Assembly: GCA_946998295.1 (NCBI GenBank)
Contig: CAMPYS010000001.1
Coordinates: 1-64,000 of the forward strand
Direction of reading: 5' to 3'
Source of the DNA: an uncultured Prevotella sp.
Lineage (GTDB): Bacteria; Bacteroidota; Bacteroidia; Bacteroidales; Bacteroidaceae
Length of the DNA stretch: 64,000 nt
This document shows positions 45,592 to 54,269 of this stretch, one piece after another. The notes under the pieces are model-generated. The model did no database searches, was not told the DNA's origin, and was given only the letters and a program-made list of their open reading frames with translations. The position numbers were made by a program, and so were the translations under genes. Within the stretch, counting starts at the first letter, position 1. Every line of letters starts with the position of its first letter.

Positions 45592-47037
45592 ATGAAAAAA
45601 TATCGTTGGAGAAGACTACATAAATGGTTAGGAATATTCCTTGCTTTTTTTATAATTATGTTTGCTCTTTCGGGGCTAATTCTTAATCATTCAAGGTATT
45701 TTTCTAATATTGAGATTAGTAGAAGATGGCTACCTTCCTCATATCAATATAAAAATTGGGACAAAGGATTGGTAAGAGGGACAATTTCTTGGAAAAATAA
45801 AATTATTATTTATGGTAATAATGGTCTATGGCTTACAGATTCTACATCATCTTATGTAAGGGATTTGAATAAAGGTCTCCCTGTAGGGGCTGATAATCGA
45901 CAAATTAGAAGAGTTTTGCAGACAAGACAAGGTAAAGTCTTTGCCCTATCTACATACGAATTGTATTTATTAGATGAATCAAATAATACTTGGCATCGTG
46001 TAGATATGCACAGAAATAGTGATGAAAGATTATCTGATATTGAGAGTATAGGCGATAGTCTTATTGTTACTTCAAGATCATATATATATATATCATCCAG
46101 TCCATATCAAACATTCAAAAAATTACTTTTACGACCTGCAAATGATAATGACAATAAGGTATCATTATTTCGTTCAATTTGGCTTTTACATAGTGGAGAA
46201 TTGTTTGGAATTTTAGGAAAATTAATAGTTGATCTTATAGCAATAATATTAATATTTCTCTCAATAACAGGTATTGCCTGCTGGATTTTACCAAAATTCC
46301 ATTATAGAAAATTTAAAGAAATTATATTATTAAATATTTCATGGCATAATACTATAGGGAAGATATCTATTTTTTTTACATTATTTATATGCATAACTGG
46401 TTGGATGTTACGCCCACCTGCACTAATTGCTATAGCTAAAGGAAAGATACCACCTATTCCGTTTTCGACGTTAGATTCACCTAACTCATGGAATGATAAA
46501 TTCCAGACATTACGCTATGATACAAAAAAACACGATTGGTTATTGTGTACGTCAGATGGCTTTTATTCTTTATCTTCTATATATGCATCACCCAAAAGAA
46601 TAAAATTACAACCAAATATAAGTGTTATGGGGATAAATGTTGAAACACAAAATACAAAAGGTCAATGGTTAATAGGTTCATTTAGTGGAATGTATATTTG
46701 GGATAGAAGGAAACAAAAAATTATAGATTATTATACGAAAAAATTAGTTAAGCAATCAAATGGGATTCCCTTTGGAGAGAATGCAGTTGTAGGCTATACA
46801 TCAGACTTCAATAAAGTTCCATTTGTTATAAAATATAAAGATGGTGCATCTTTTATGACGATGCCTAAAAACATGTCTTTCTTACCTATATCATTACGTT
46901 ATTTATGTATAGAAATACATACAGGACGTATTTATACTTTTATTGGTAAAGCAAATATTTTATATATATTTTTCATTGGCATATTTATAATATGGTGCAT
47001 AATTAGTGGATGGAAAATAAAAAAAATAGTAAGATAA
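45592..47037 (+). CDS. PepSY-associated transmembrane protein with two large extracytoplasmic domains
   Basis: The 481-residue inner-membrane protein has helices at about 12-33, 205-232, 256-273 and 452-474. Histidines lie at the membrane edges: His10 in RLHKWLG, His200 in LLHSGELFG, His252 in SWHNTIGK and His443 in IEIHTGRIYTFIG. This matches PepSY-TM proteins, some of which are haem-containing reductases for iron-siderophores. The two periplasmic regions (about 35-195 and 285-435) carry repeated propeller-like strands (GLWLTD, ELYLLDE, YIYISS, GFYSLSS, GMYIWD) rather than an obvious PepSY domain. It is present in locus B and missing from locus A. A role in reducing or releasing the imported ligand is inferred. 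Confidence 0.82.
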   Translation: MKKYRWRRLHKWLGIFLAFFIIMFALSGLILNHSRYFSNIEISRRWLPSSYQYKNWDKGLVRGTISWKNKIIIYGNNGLWLTDSTSSYVRDLNKGLPVGADNRQIRRVLQTRQGKVFALSTYELYLLDESNNTWHRVDMHRNSDERLSDIESIGDSLIVTSRSYIYISSSPYQTFKKLLLRPANDNDNKVSLFRSIWLLHSGELFGILGKLIVDLIAIILIFLSITGIACWILPKFHYRKFKEIILLNISWHNTIGKISIFFTLFICITGWMLRPPALIAIAKGKIPPIPFSTLDSPNSWNDKFQTLRYDTKKHDWLLCTSDGFYSLSSIYASPKRIKLQPNISVMGINVETQNTKGQWLIGSFSGMYIWDRRKQKIIDYYTKKLVKQSNGIPFGENAVVGYTSDFNKVPFVIKYKDGASFMTMPKNMSFLPISLRYLCIEIHTGRIYTFIGKANILYIFFIGIFIIWCIISGWKIKKIVR

Positions 47038-47052
47038 TAAAATGATAATTTG

Positions 47053-48561
47053 ATGAAAAAGATATTTATATTTATATTTATAATAGCTACACATAATATA
47101 ATAATAGCAAATAATAATGATACTATTGCAATAAAGGAACATTTTAGTAAATGGAATTATTTATTATCTTTAAGTAATAATAATCCCGCATTTATGCGGA
47201 TAGCATATACCACCCCCATCACAGTATTAGGTATTAATTGTATTGATGTAAATGCAAATAAAGCATGTCAATTAGAAAAAGGAAATTCAAAGACGTTGTT
47301 AAAGGCTTATGTAACATCATATCTACACCTAAATAAAAATAGTACAGTTTGGGGAGATGCTGCTTATCAAGTAGGAAAAAAACGTAATATTCGATTTAAT
47401 TCTACATCAGATTACGATCTTTTGTATCCCTATGTTATGGCAGATACCATAGGAGGTAATATGGAAAATGAACAATATACGTTTGGTGGTGGTTATGCAG
47501 GAAAATATAATAAATGGAATATAGGTGCAGCAATAAAATTTAGAGCGGAACATGAATATAGAACAATTGATCCACGTCCACGTGGAATAGCTACAGATTT
47601 ATCTGTAAATATAGGAGTCTCATACTACTTAAATAACTATTGTATTGGTACAGGTCTTGGAGGAAGAGTATATAAGCAAACAAATGATGTAGAATTTTAT
47701 AACCCATTAGGGGTAATACCAGTATATCATCTTACAGGATTAGGTTCTAATTATGTTCGCTTTGCTGGTGCAATACGCTCGTCATATTATAAAGGAAGTG
47801 GATTCTCAACAAATATCCATATTGTACCCCAAAATAAGAATGGTATATATATAGATGCTCAATATAGTTATATGCCATATCAAAATATATTAACTGAATT
47901 GAATGCTCTACCTATAACACGTTTAAATGTACATAAAACAGAGATAGAGACAGGTTGGAAGCAAAAAACAAAATCACAGTGGGCAGTATTTGCAGGAATA
48001 GCTATGGAACAAAGAATAGGTATAGAACATATAGCAGGAAGTTCTTCAAGTACAGAGTATAAATCTTTAATATCATTATCTATGTTTCATAGTAAATGGA
48101 CGAATACTTATATATCTGGCGCATGGAGTATGGATAGTAAGAGACAACTATTACTAATGTCACGAGTTGGACTTACCTACGAGCAACAAAGATATATAGA
48201 TTTAAAGCGTGAAATGACAATAGCAAATAACTATTTTAATATAGGTTCGCAATGGACTAAATCTACAACCGATAATAGATGGATACATATTTTGAATTGC
48301 GAATTAACATATTCGAATAATTATTATAAAAAAATTATAATGCCATATGCTATTATGGGGAAAAAAATAACGCAATTGGTTAATGATACGTATGCAGCTA
48401 AGGCTTCTAATAGTTTAAATGTGCACACAGGCTATAAAGTATTTTATAATCCCAAAAAGTTTAATGGTAAAAGTATATTTTTCAATTTAGATTTACGTTA
48501 TTTGATAACAAATATTATAAAACAAATAGTAATCACTACAAACATAGGTTGTAGTTTTTAA
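47053..48561 (+). CDS. outer-membrane beta-barrel protein (DUF6850-like), locus B
   Basis: The 502-residue protein starts at the ATG at 47053, one codon after a TTG. It has a signal peptide (about 1-19) and a long run of amphipathic strands. Blocks shared with the locus A protein (20338-21840) are LNKNSTVWGD, NSTSDYDLLYPYVMADT, GGGYAGKYNKWNIG, FRAEHEYRTIDPRPRGI and VYKQTNDVEFYNPLG. The family name DUF6850 is from memory and tentative. It lies 15 bases after the PepSY-type gene and 19 before the DUF4876 gene. Likely an outer-membrane partner of the TonB receptor; no function is known to me. Confidence 0.77.
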   Translation: MKKIFIFIFIIATHNIIIANNNDTIAIKEHFSKWNYLLSLSNNNPAFMRIAYTTPITVLGINCIDVNANKACQLEKGNSKTLLKAYVTSYLHLNKNSTVWGDAAYQVGKKRNIRFNSTSDYDLLYPYVMADTIGGNMENEQYTFGGGYAGKYNKWNIGAAIKFRAEHEYRTIDPRPRGIATDLSVNIGVSYYLNNYCIGTGLGGRVYKQTNDVEFYNPLGVIPVYHLTGLGSNYVRFAGAIRSSYYKGSGFSTNIHIVPQNKNGIYIDAQYSYMPYQNILTELNALPITRLNVHKTEIETGWKQKTKSQWAVFAGIAMEQRIGIEHIAGSSSSTEYKSLISLSMFHSKWTNTYISGAWSMDSKRQLLLMSRVGLTYEQQRYIDLKREMTIANNYFNIGSQWTKSTTDNRWIHILNCELTYSNNYYKKIIMPYAIMGKKITQLVNDTYAAKASNSLNVHTGYKVFYNPKKFNGKSIFFNLDLRYLITNIIKQIVITTNIGCSF

Positions 48562-48580
48562 ATTCTAAAAAAATATTACA

Positions 48581-49843
48581 ATGAATAAGACAATAAAATT
48601 ACAACAACTTATAGGTTTAACTTCTATAATTCCCATATTAATTATAGCACTATATTCTTGTACACCAGACAAGGATGAATTTGATTCTCCTAAGATGGTA
48701 ACCCATGAAATAGTTTTACATGCCCCATTAAATCTAAAAAATATACAATTAATAAAAGCAAAAACAATTTTAACTAATATTAGAACAAATAAAAAATATA
48801 TTATAAAAGATTTTAAACAAAAAGGAAATGATTTTATTACTTCATTTCAAATACCACAAGGGCTATATAATATAGAAGTTGTTGGTTCTATAAATAATAC
48901 AATTAATGAAAATAAAATACAATCAACTGTAAAAGCTCAAAAAGATGATGTAAAAATATTATCAGATACAGGAGAAGACTTAAAAACAGAAATTTCGCTA
49001 ACAACATATTCTGCAAAAGATGGGCTTGTAATTTCAGAGATATTTTTTACTGGTACAACCACGCCTGCTGGATTCATGTACACAGATGATCAATATATAA
49101 AAATAGGTAATAATAGTGATACTACAATGTATGCAGATGGAGTAGCATTTATAGAATCTTTTTTTACAAGTGATGATAAGCATGACTATAAGCCTGATAT
49201 AATGAATGAAGCGATGACTATTGTTGCAATATATGTTATACCTGGAAGTGGAAAAGATGTACCTATAAAACCTGGTAAAGAAATAACTATAGCACTAACG
49301 GCCATAGATCACAGACCTATAAATCCAAATTCATTTGATCTTAGTAAAGCTGAATTTGAAATATATGATAAAACATCTCATATAGAAGGTGATAGGGATA
49401 ACCCTAAGGTTCCTAATTTAATAAATTGGTATGCTAATTTTAGCGGTACTTTTGTTATGCATACTCGTGGTGTAAAGTCTTATGCTATTGCAAAACCAAT
49501 GGTTGATATGAAAACTTATATGACAAAATATCGTTATAGGTTTGGGTATATATTTAGGCAGGGAGATATTGTAGTTCCTATGAATGAGTATGAATATTAT
49601 ATGCCAAATCAATGGATTATTGATGCTGTTAATCTTGCTGTCCCAACAGTACATGAGTGGAACTTAGTTTCACCAGTGTTAGATAAAGGATTTACTTATT
49701 GTGGACATGTAGATTTTGATGAAACAAGATACAATAAATCAGTTATAAGAAAGAAGGAAGGAAATAAATGGATAGATACAAATAATTCTACTAACGACTT
49801 TATTCCCAATGCTGTACCTTCATATCTAAGAAATAAAAAATAG
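48581..49843 (+). CDS. DUF4876-like surface lipoprotein, locus B
   Basis: The 420-residue lipoprotein has its lipid-attachment cysteine at about residue 27 (ALYSC). An N-terminal beta domain (about 35-145) precedes the DUF4876-like domain with VISEIFFTG, DDQYIKIGNNSD, GSGKDVPIKPGKEITIA, INPNSFDLSKAEFEIYD, QWIIDAVNL and DTNNSTNDFIPNAVPS. These line up with the locus A protein at 19009-20235. The order ISEI..., a KI.NNS turn and a later YAD resemble lamin-tail-like surface domains (inference). It precedes the M16 protease by five bases. It could be the surface ligand-binding partner that XusB is in the xenosiderophore system, though XusB is of a different family. Confidence 0.82.
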   Translation: MNKTIKLQQLIGLTSIIPILIIALYSCTPDKDEFDSPKMVTHEIVLHAPLNLKNIQLIKAKTILTNIRTNKKYIIKDFKQKGNDFITSFQIPQGLYNIEVVGSINNTINENKIQSTVKAQKDDVKILSDTGEDLKTEISLTTYSAKDGLVISEIFFTGTTTPAGFMYTDDQYIKIGNNSDTTMYADGVAFIESFFTSDDKHDYKPDIMNEAMTIVAIYVIPGSGKDVPIKPGKEITIALTAIDHRPINPNSFDLSKAEFEIYDKTSHIEGDRDNPKVPNLINWYANFSGTFVMHTRGVKSYAIAKPMVDMKTYMTKYRYRFGYIFRQGDIVVPMNEYEYYMPNQWIIDAVNLAVPTVHEWNLVSPVLDKGFTYCGHVDFDETRYNKSVIRKKEGNKWIDTNNSTNDFIPNAVPSYLRNKK

Positions 49844-49848
49844 AAATT

Positions 49849-52668
49849 ATGAAAAAAGTTTTATTCATTTTATTTGCAATTATTTCTCTTAATTCACAAG
49901 CAGAAAGGGAAATAATAAAAAACGATTCTACAATAAAAATAGGAAAATTACAGAATGGACTAACGTATTATATTAAACATAATGCACAAACTAAAGGAAT
50001 TGCAGATTTCTATATTGCGCAACGTGTTGGTTCTATTCTTGAAGAGCCACGACAAAGGGGATTAGCACACTTTCTCGAGCATATGGCATTTAATGGAACA
50101 AAAAATTTCATAGGAAATAGCGAAAAACCAAGTATTGTAAAGTGGTGTGAAAGTGTAGGTATAAAATTTGGTGTAAACTTAAATGCGTATACAAGTGTTG
50201 ATCAAACAGTTTACAATATATCTTCAGTACCTATTTCTCGACAAGGAGTAATAGATTCATGTTTACTTATACTTAGTGATTGGAGCCATAATCTCTTATT
50301 AACGGATAAAGAAATAGATAAAGAGAGAGGTGTTGTACAAGAAGAATGGCGTACAAGACGAACAGGAATGGCTATGCAACGATTAGCGGAACAGTCTATG
50401 CCTATTATATATAAAGGGACAAAGTATGCTGACTGTATGCCCATTGGAAATATGAATATAATACAAAATTTTAAATATAAGGACTTAAGAGACTATTATA
50501 AAAGATGGTATAGACCAGATTTACAAGCTATTATAGTTGTTGGTGATATAGATGTAAACCAAATAGAAAATAAAATAAAAAAACTTTTTAATTCTATACC
50601 AAAACCAATCAATCCAGCTAAGCGAATATACTACCCTATTCCTGATAATAAATGGATGATAATTTATTCTGCAACAGATACAGAACAGCCTACAGTTAAT
50701 TTTACGCTATACATGAAACGAGATATTACTAAGCGTGAAAACAGAAATACTATTAAGAAATATTCTGATGACTTTATAACAAATATTATTCGAATGGCTA
50801 TAAATGACAGAATTGAAATGTTAGTGAGGAAAGAAAATTCCCCTTTTATATCAGCTTCTGTAAGAGATGGAAATTTCTTTTTAGCGTCAACTAAAGATGT
50901 ATTTGAAATATCAGCTGTACTAAAAGAGAACATGATAGAAGAAGGTATAGAACAAATAATAGCTGAAATTCAGAGAGTAAAACAATGGGGATTAACTAAT
51001 CAAGAAATAGAATTAGGTAAAAAAGAATTACTCTCATATGCAGAAAGTGGGTATAATGATAAGGACAATAGAAGAAATGGAGATTTTGTCGAGCAATGTA
51101 TAAATAATTTTTTAGAAAATGAACCTATAATAAGTCCTGAGATTGAATTAAGTTTAGTAGAGAAATTGAATAAATCAGTTAAACTTAATGATGTTAATTC
51201 TGTCATCAAAGAAATAATAACAAACAAAAATCAAGTAGTAACATTATATGCTCCACGGAAAAAAGCTCTTAAATTGCCCAAGAATAACAAAATAGAAAAA
51301 ATAATACTAACGGCACAAAAAAGAAAATATGATCCATATAAAGAAAAAATATTAGATTCTAATTTAATATCAAATTTACCACAGAAGGGATCAATAATAA
51401 GTCAAAATAAATTTAAGTATGGATATACGGAGTATATACTTTCTAATGGAGTAAAAGTGTATATCAAACCTACAGAGTTTGAAGCAGATGAAATACGAGT
51501 TAAGTTTTTTAGCAAAGGGGGTAAAAATATTTATCCTAATAGTGATATGCCTAACCTTACTTATTTAATTTCTGGTGCAACAATTGGAGGGGCTGGTAGA
51601 TATGATGATCTCACATTAGAGAAGATGTTAACAGGAAAATCAGTCTCTGTTACACCTTTTATAAATGATGAGACAGAAGGTATGGATGGATACTCTAATA
51701 AAAAAGATATTAAAACATTATTTGAATTAATATATTTATATTTTACTCAGCCACGTAAAGACGAGAAAGCATTTAAAAATCTAATGGAACAACAAAAAGA
51801 GTTTTTGACAAATGCATTTGTAAATCCAATGATAGAGTATAATGATACGTTACATAAAATAGCTTTTGCTACTGATAGATTGAGATCTATGAACGCAGAA
51901 TTAATAAAGCAAGTTGATTACAATCGTATAATGCAAATATATAAGGAAAGGTTTGGAAATGCTGCTGATTTCCAATTAATAATTACTGGTAATGTTGATA
52001 TTAATAAAACAAAAGACTTATTATGCCAATATATAGCCACATTACCATATAATAATATTTTTGAAAATGTAGGTACAAAGGGAGCAAAATTAGTAGATGG
52101 GAAAATAACTCATATATTTAAGAAAAAACAAGCAACACCAACCACTACAACAACAATAGTTATAAAAGGAAATTTAGACTATAATGACCGTAACGATTTA
52201 ATAATGGATGCTATAGGACAAATACTACGTATTGTATATACTGATAAAGTGCGAGAAGATAAAGGCGGAACATATGGAGTTGAAGTTAATGGCTCTTTAC
52301 AACATTTACCATATAACGAAGCTATGATTAGAATAGCTTTTCAAACTGATCCCAAAAAATATGCCCAACTTATACCTATTATTGATCAGCAATTACAGAA
52401 TATTGCGGAAAATGGTCCAAAACAAGAAGATTTGGACAAGGTTAAGGCATACGAACTAAAAATTTATAAGCAAGTACTTAAAATGAATAATTATTGGGAA
52501 TATGTGCTATATAATGATTTATATAATGGAATAGATCTCGATACTAATTTTGAAAAGATTGTTAATGAGATGACAACTAAAGATATACAAAAAATATTGA
52601 AAAAGATTCTTGAGCAAAATAATAGGATACAGGTAACTATGACACAAGATGAAGAAGATATAAAATGA
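49849..52668 (+). CDS. M16 family zinc metalloprotease (insulinase/pitrilysin type), locus B
   Basis: The 939-residue protein has a signal peptide (about 1-18, ending SQA) and the tandem M16 domains of two-domain-pair enzymes. The inverted zinc motif is HFLEH, His74, Glu77 as catalytic base and His78; the third ligand should be a Glu in the DKERGVVQEEWR segment (about 157-168). The second half (about 510-930) keeps the fold without the zinc motif and has TYGVEVNGS near residue 808. It degrades peptides in the periplasm, here perhaps the imported ligand or its carrier, as the FusC protease does in the ferredoxin-uptake system. Its stop overlaps pabB by four bases (ATGA). Locus A has no such gene. 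Confidence 0.9.
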   Translation: MKKVLFILFAIISLNSQAEREIIKNDSTIKIGKLQNGLTYYIKHNAQTKGIADFYIAQRVGSILEEPRQRGLAHFLEHMAFNGTKNFIGNSEKPSIVKWCESVGIKFGVNLNAYTSVDQTVYNISSVPISRQGVIDSCLLILSDWSHNLLLTDKEIDKERGVVQEEWRTRRTGMAMQRLAEQSMPIIYKGTKYADCMPIGNMNIIQNFKYKDLRDYYKRWYRPDLQAIIVVGDIDVNQIENKIKKLFNSIPKPINPAKRIYYPIPDNKWMIIYSATDTEQPTVNFTLYMKRDITKRENRNTIKKYSDDFITNIIRMAINDRIEMLVRKENSPFISASVRDGNFFLASTKDVFEISAVLKENMIEEGIEQIIAEIQRVKQWGLTNQEIELGKKELLSYAESGYNDKDNRRNGDFVEQCINNFLENEPIISPEIELSLVEKLNKSVKLNDVNSVIKEIITNKNQVVTLYAPRKKALKLPKNNKIEKIILTAQKRKYDPYKEKILDSNLISNLPQKGSIISQNKFKYGYTEYILSNGVKVYIKPTEFEADEIRVKFFSKGGKNIYPNSDMPNLTYLISGATIGGAGRYDDLTLEKMLTGKSVSVTPFINDETEGMDGYSNKKDIKTLFELIYLYFTQPRKDEKAFKNLMEQQKEFLTNAFVNPMIEYNDTLHKIAFATDRLRSMNAELIKQVDYNRIMQIYKERFGNAADFQLIITGNVDINKTKDLLCQYIATLPYNNIFENVGTKGAKLVDGKITHIFKKKQATPTTTTTIVIKGNLDYNDRNDLIMDAIGQILRIVYTDKVREDKGGTYGVEVNGSLQHLPYNEAMIRIAFQTDPKKYAQLIPIIDQQLQNIAENGPKQEDLDKVKAYELKIYKQVLKMNNYWEYVLYNDLYNGIDLDTNFEKIVNEMTTKDIQKILKKILEQNNRIQVTMTQDEEDIK

Positions 52669-53648
52669 AAATATATAATAAATTACAAACACAACAATTA
52701 ATTAATGAATTGGCAAATAAAGGAAAAGACTTTATTTTTGTCATAAGTTATGATATGAACAACAATATAATAGAAGAGACAAAAGATATTGATAATAATA
52801 GAATTATGATTCAATTGTCTGATTTCTCTAATGCACATAATATAAAACAAGAAACAAAAATAAAACCAATACTTACATTTGATAAACCTGATATAGATAA
52901 ATATAATAAAGCAATTAACTTTGTAAAAGATAATCAACAAAGAGGTAATAGCTACCTAACAAATTTAACATGGAAAATACCAATAGTTACTAATCTATCA
53001 TTGAAAGACTTATATATACAAGCAAAATCAAAATATAAAATATGGATAAGGGATAAATTTTTATGTTTTTCACCAGAAACTTTTATTCGTATAGAAAAAA
53101 ATATTATCTCGTCCTATCCTATGAAGGGTACTATAGATGCAACAAGTACTAATGCTTTGCAAAAGCTTATTAATAATCCGAAGGAGGCTGCAGAGCATGC
53201 AACAATAGTCGATCTAATACGAAATGACTTAAGTATTGTTGCAAATGGGGTTAAAGTGGACAAATATAGATATGCTGATATTATAGAAACAGATAGAGGT
53301 AACATTATACAGACAAGCTCTAAAATAACTGCAAATGTATTACCATATTATCAAAATCATATTGGAGAACTTATTTTCAAACTCCTACCAGCAGGATCTA
53401 TAACAGGGGCTCCAAAAACAAAAACTATAGAAATTATAAAACAAGCAGAAAATTATAATCGTAATTTTTATACTGGGATTATGGGAAGATGGGCGAATGC
53501 TAAACTTGATAGTGCTGTTATGATAAGATTTATAGATATTGAAGATAACCAACTATATTATAAAGCTGGAGGTGGAATAACAACACAAAGTAATAACGAA
53601 GATGAATATAATGAAATAATAGAAAAAATATATGTGCCAGTTCATTGA
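52665..53648 (+). CDS. pabB: aminodeoxychorismate synthase component I
   Basis: The 327-residue protein is the chorismate-binding core without the N-terminal extension of TrpE. RGNSYLTNLTWKIPI (about 86-100), the PMKGTIDA loop (about 149-156; KGT instead of the AGT of anthranilate synthase supports PabB), HATIVDLIRNDLS (about 178-190) and LPAGSITGAPK (about 243-253) are the signatures. It makes 4-amino-4-deoxychorismate for folate with a PabA amidotransferase, which is not in the window. The start overlaps the M16 gene stop by four bases, so translation is probably coupled to locus B, a surprising arrangement for folate synthesis. Confidence 0.9.
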   Translation: MKIYNKLQTQQLINELANKGKDFIFVISYDMNNNIIEETKDIDNNRIMIQLSDFSNAHNIKQETKIKPILTFDKPDIDKYNKAINFVKDNQQRGNSYLTNLTWKIPIVTNLSLKDLYIQAKSKYKIWIRDKFLCFSPETFIRIEKNIISSYPMKGTIDATSTNALQKLINNPKEAAEHATIVDLIRNDLSIVANGVKVDKYRYADIIETDRGNIIQTSSKITANVLPYYQNHIGELIFKLLPAGSITGAPKTKTIEIIKQAENYNRNFYTGIMGRWANAKLDSAVMIRFIDIEDNQLYYKAGGGITTQSNNEDEYNEIIEKIYVPVH

Positions 53649-54228
53649 AACAATAAAAGTAGTAGATGGTGAAGTAAAAAACATTAAAGAGCATATTGAT
53701 CGTGTTAATTATACAAGATCACAAAATTGGGAAAAGTATAACAAAATTATAGATAATGATATTATAAAGCTAATAAATAAAAAAGAAGGAACTATAAAAT
53801 TACGCTTTACTTATGATAATATAAATATATATCAGCCGACATGTACACAATATCGACTTAAGCAGGTTAAACATATAAAACTTATTACAGATAATACAAT
53901 AGAGTACGCATTTAAAAGTATTAATAGAGAATCTTTAAATAAATTAAAACTAAGAGTAAAGCAAGATGAAGAAGTTTTAATAGTAAAATGTAACCGCCTA
54001 ACAGATACTTCATACACAAATATAGCATTGTATGATGGTATAAAATGGGTAACGCCATCTATTCCACTTCTCAATGGGACTAAACGTCGACAATTAATAA
54101 AGCAGAGAAAATTAATAGAAGTGGATTTAACTCCAAAAGATATAGGAAAATATAAAGCTATATCACTTATAAACGCCATGATAGAGCTTGAAGAGCTAAT
54201 TTTACCTATTACAGAAGTACGGTTGTAA
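53632..54228 (+). CDS. pabC: aminotransferase class IV, probable aminodeoxychorismate lyase
   Basis: The 198-residue protein is a short class IV PLP enzyme. FIETIKVVDGEVKNIKEHIDRVNYTR (N-terminus) contains the conserved HIDR, the PLP lysine is expected in EYAFKSINR (about 86-94), and TSYTNIALYDGIKWVTPSIPLLNGTKR (about 125-151) forms the cofactor phosphate-binding region. It would split aminodeoxychorismate to p-aminobenzoate and pyruvate. It overlaps pabB by 17 bases. The length is well below the ~270 residues of E. coli PabC but normal for the Bacteroidota form. An amino-acid aminotransferase role is less likely given the pabB neighbour. Confidence 0.83.
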   Translation: MCQFIETIKVVDGEVKNIKEHIDRVNYTRSQNWEKYNKIIDNDIIKLINKKEGTIKLRFTYDNINIYQPTCTQYRLKQVKHIKLITDNTIEYAFKSINRESLNKLKLRVKQDEEVLIVKCNRLTDTSYTNIALYDGIKWVTPSIPLLNGTKRRQLIKQRKLIEVDLTPKDIGKYKAISLINAMIELEELILPITEVRL

Positions 54229-54238
54229 AATAAAATTG

Positions 54239-54246
54239 TAATTTTG
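54239..54246 (+). promoter_or_regulatory. -7 box of the C45-like hydrolase gene
   Basis: TAATTTTG followed by CA, 23 bases before the ATG at 54270. It separates this gene from the locus B/pab transcript. Confidence 0.55.
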
Positions 54247-54269
54247 CATATTATACATATTCAAATAAA

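Noticed and set aside
46080..46100. TA-rich run (atatatata) as a possible slippage site in the PepSY-type gene
   Set aside because: Reading frame stays intact and such runs are common in this AT-rich DNA.
53832..54179. 115-residue minus-strand frame
   Set aside because: Antisense to pabC, whose motifs are convincing; no family resemblance of its own.
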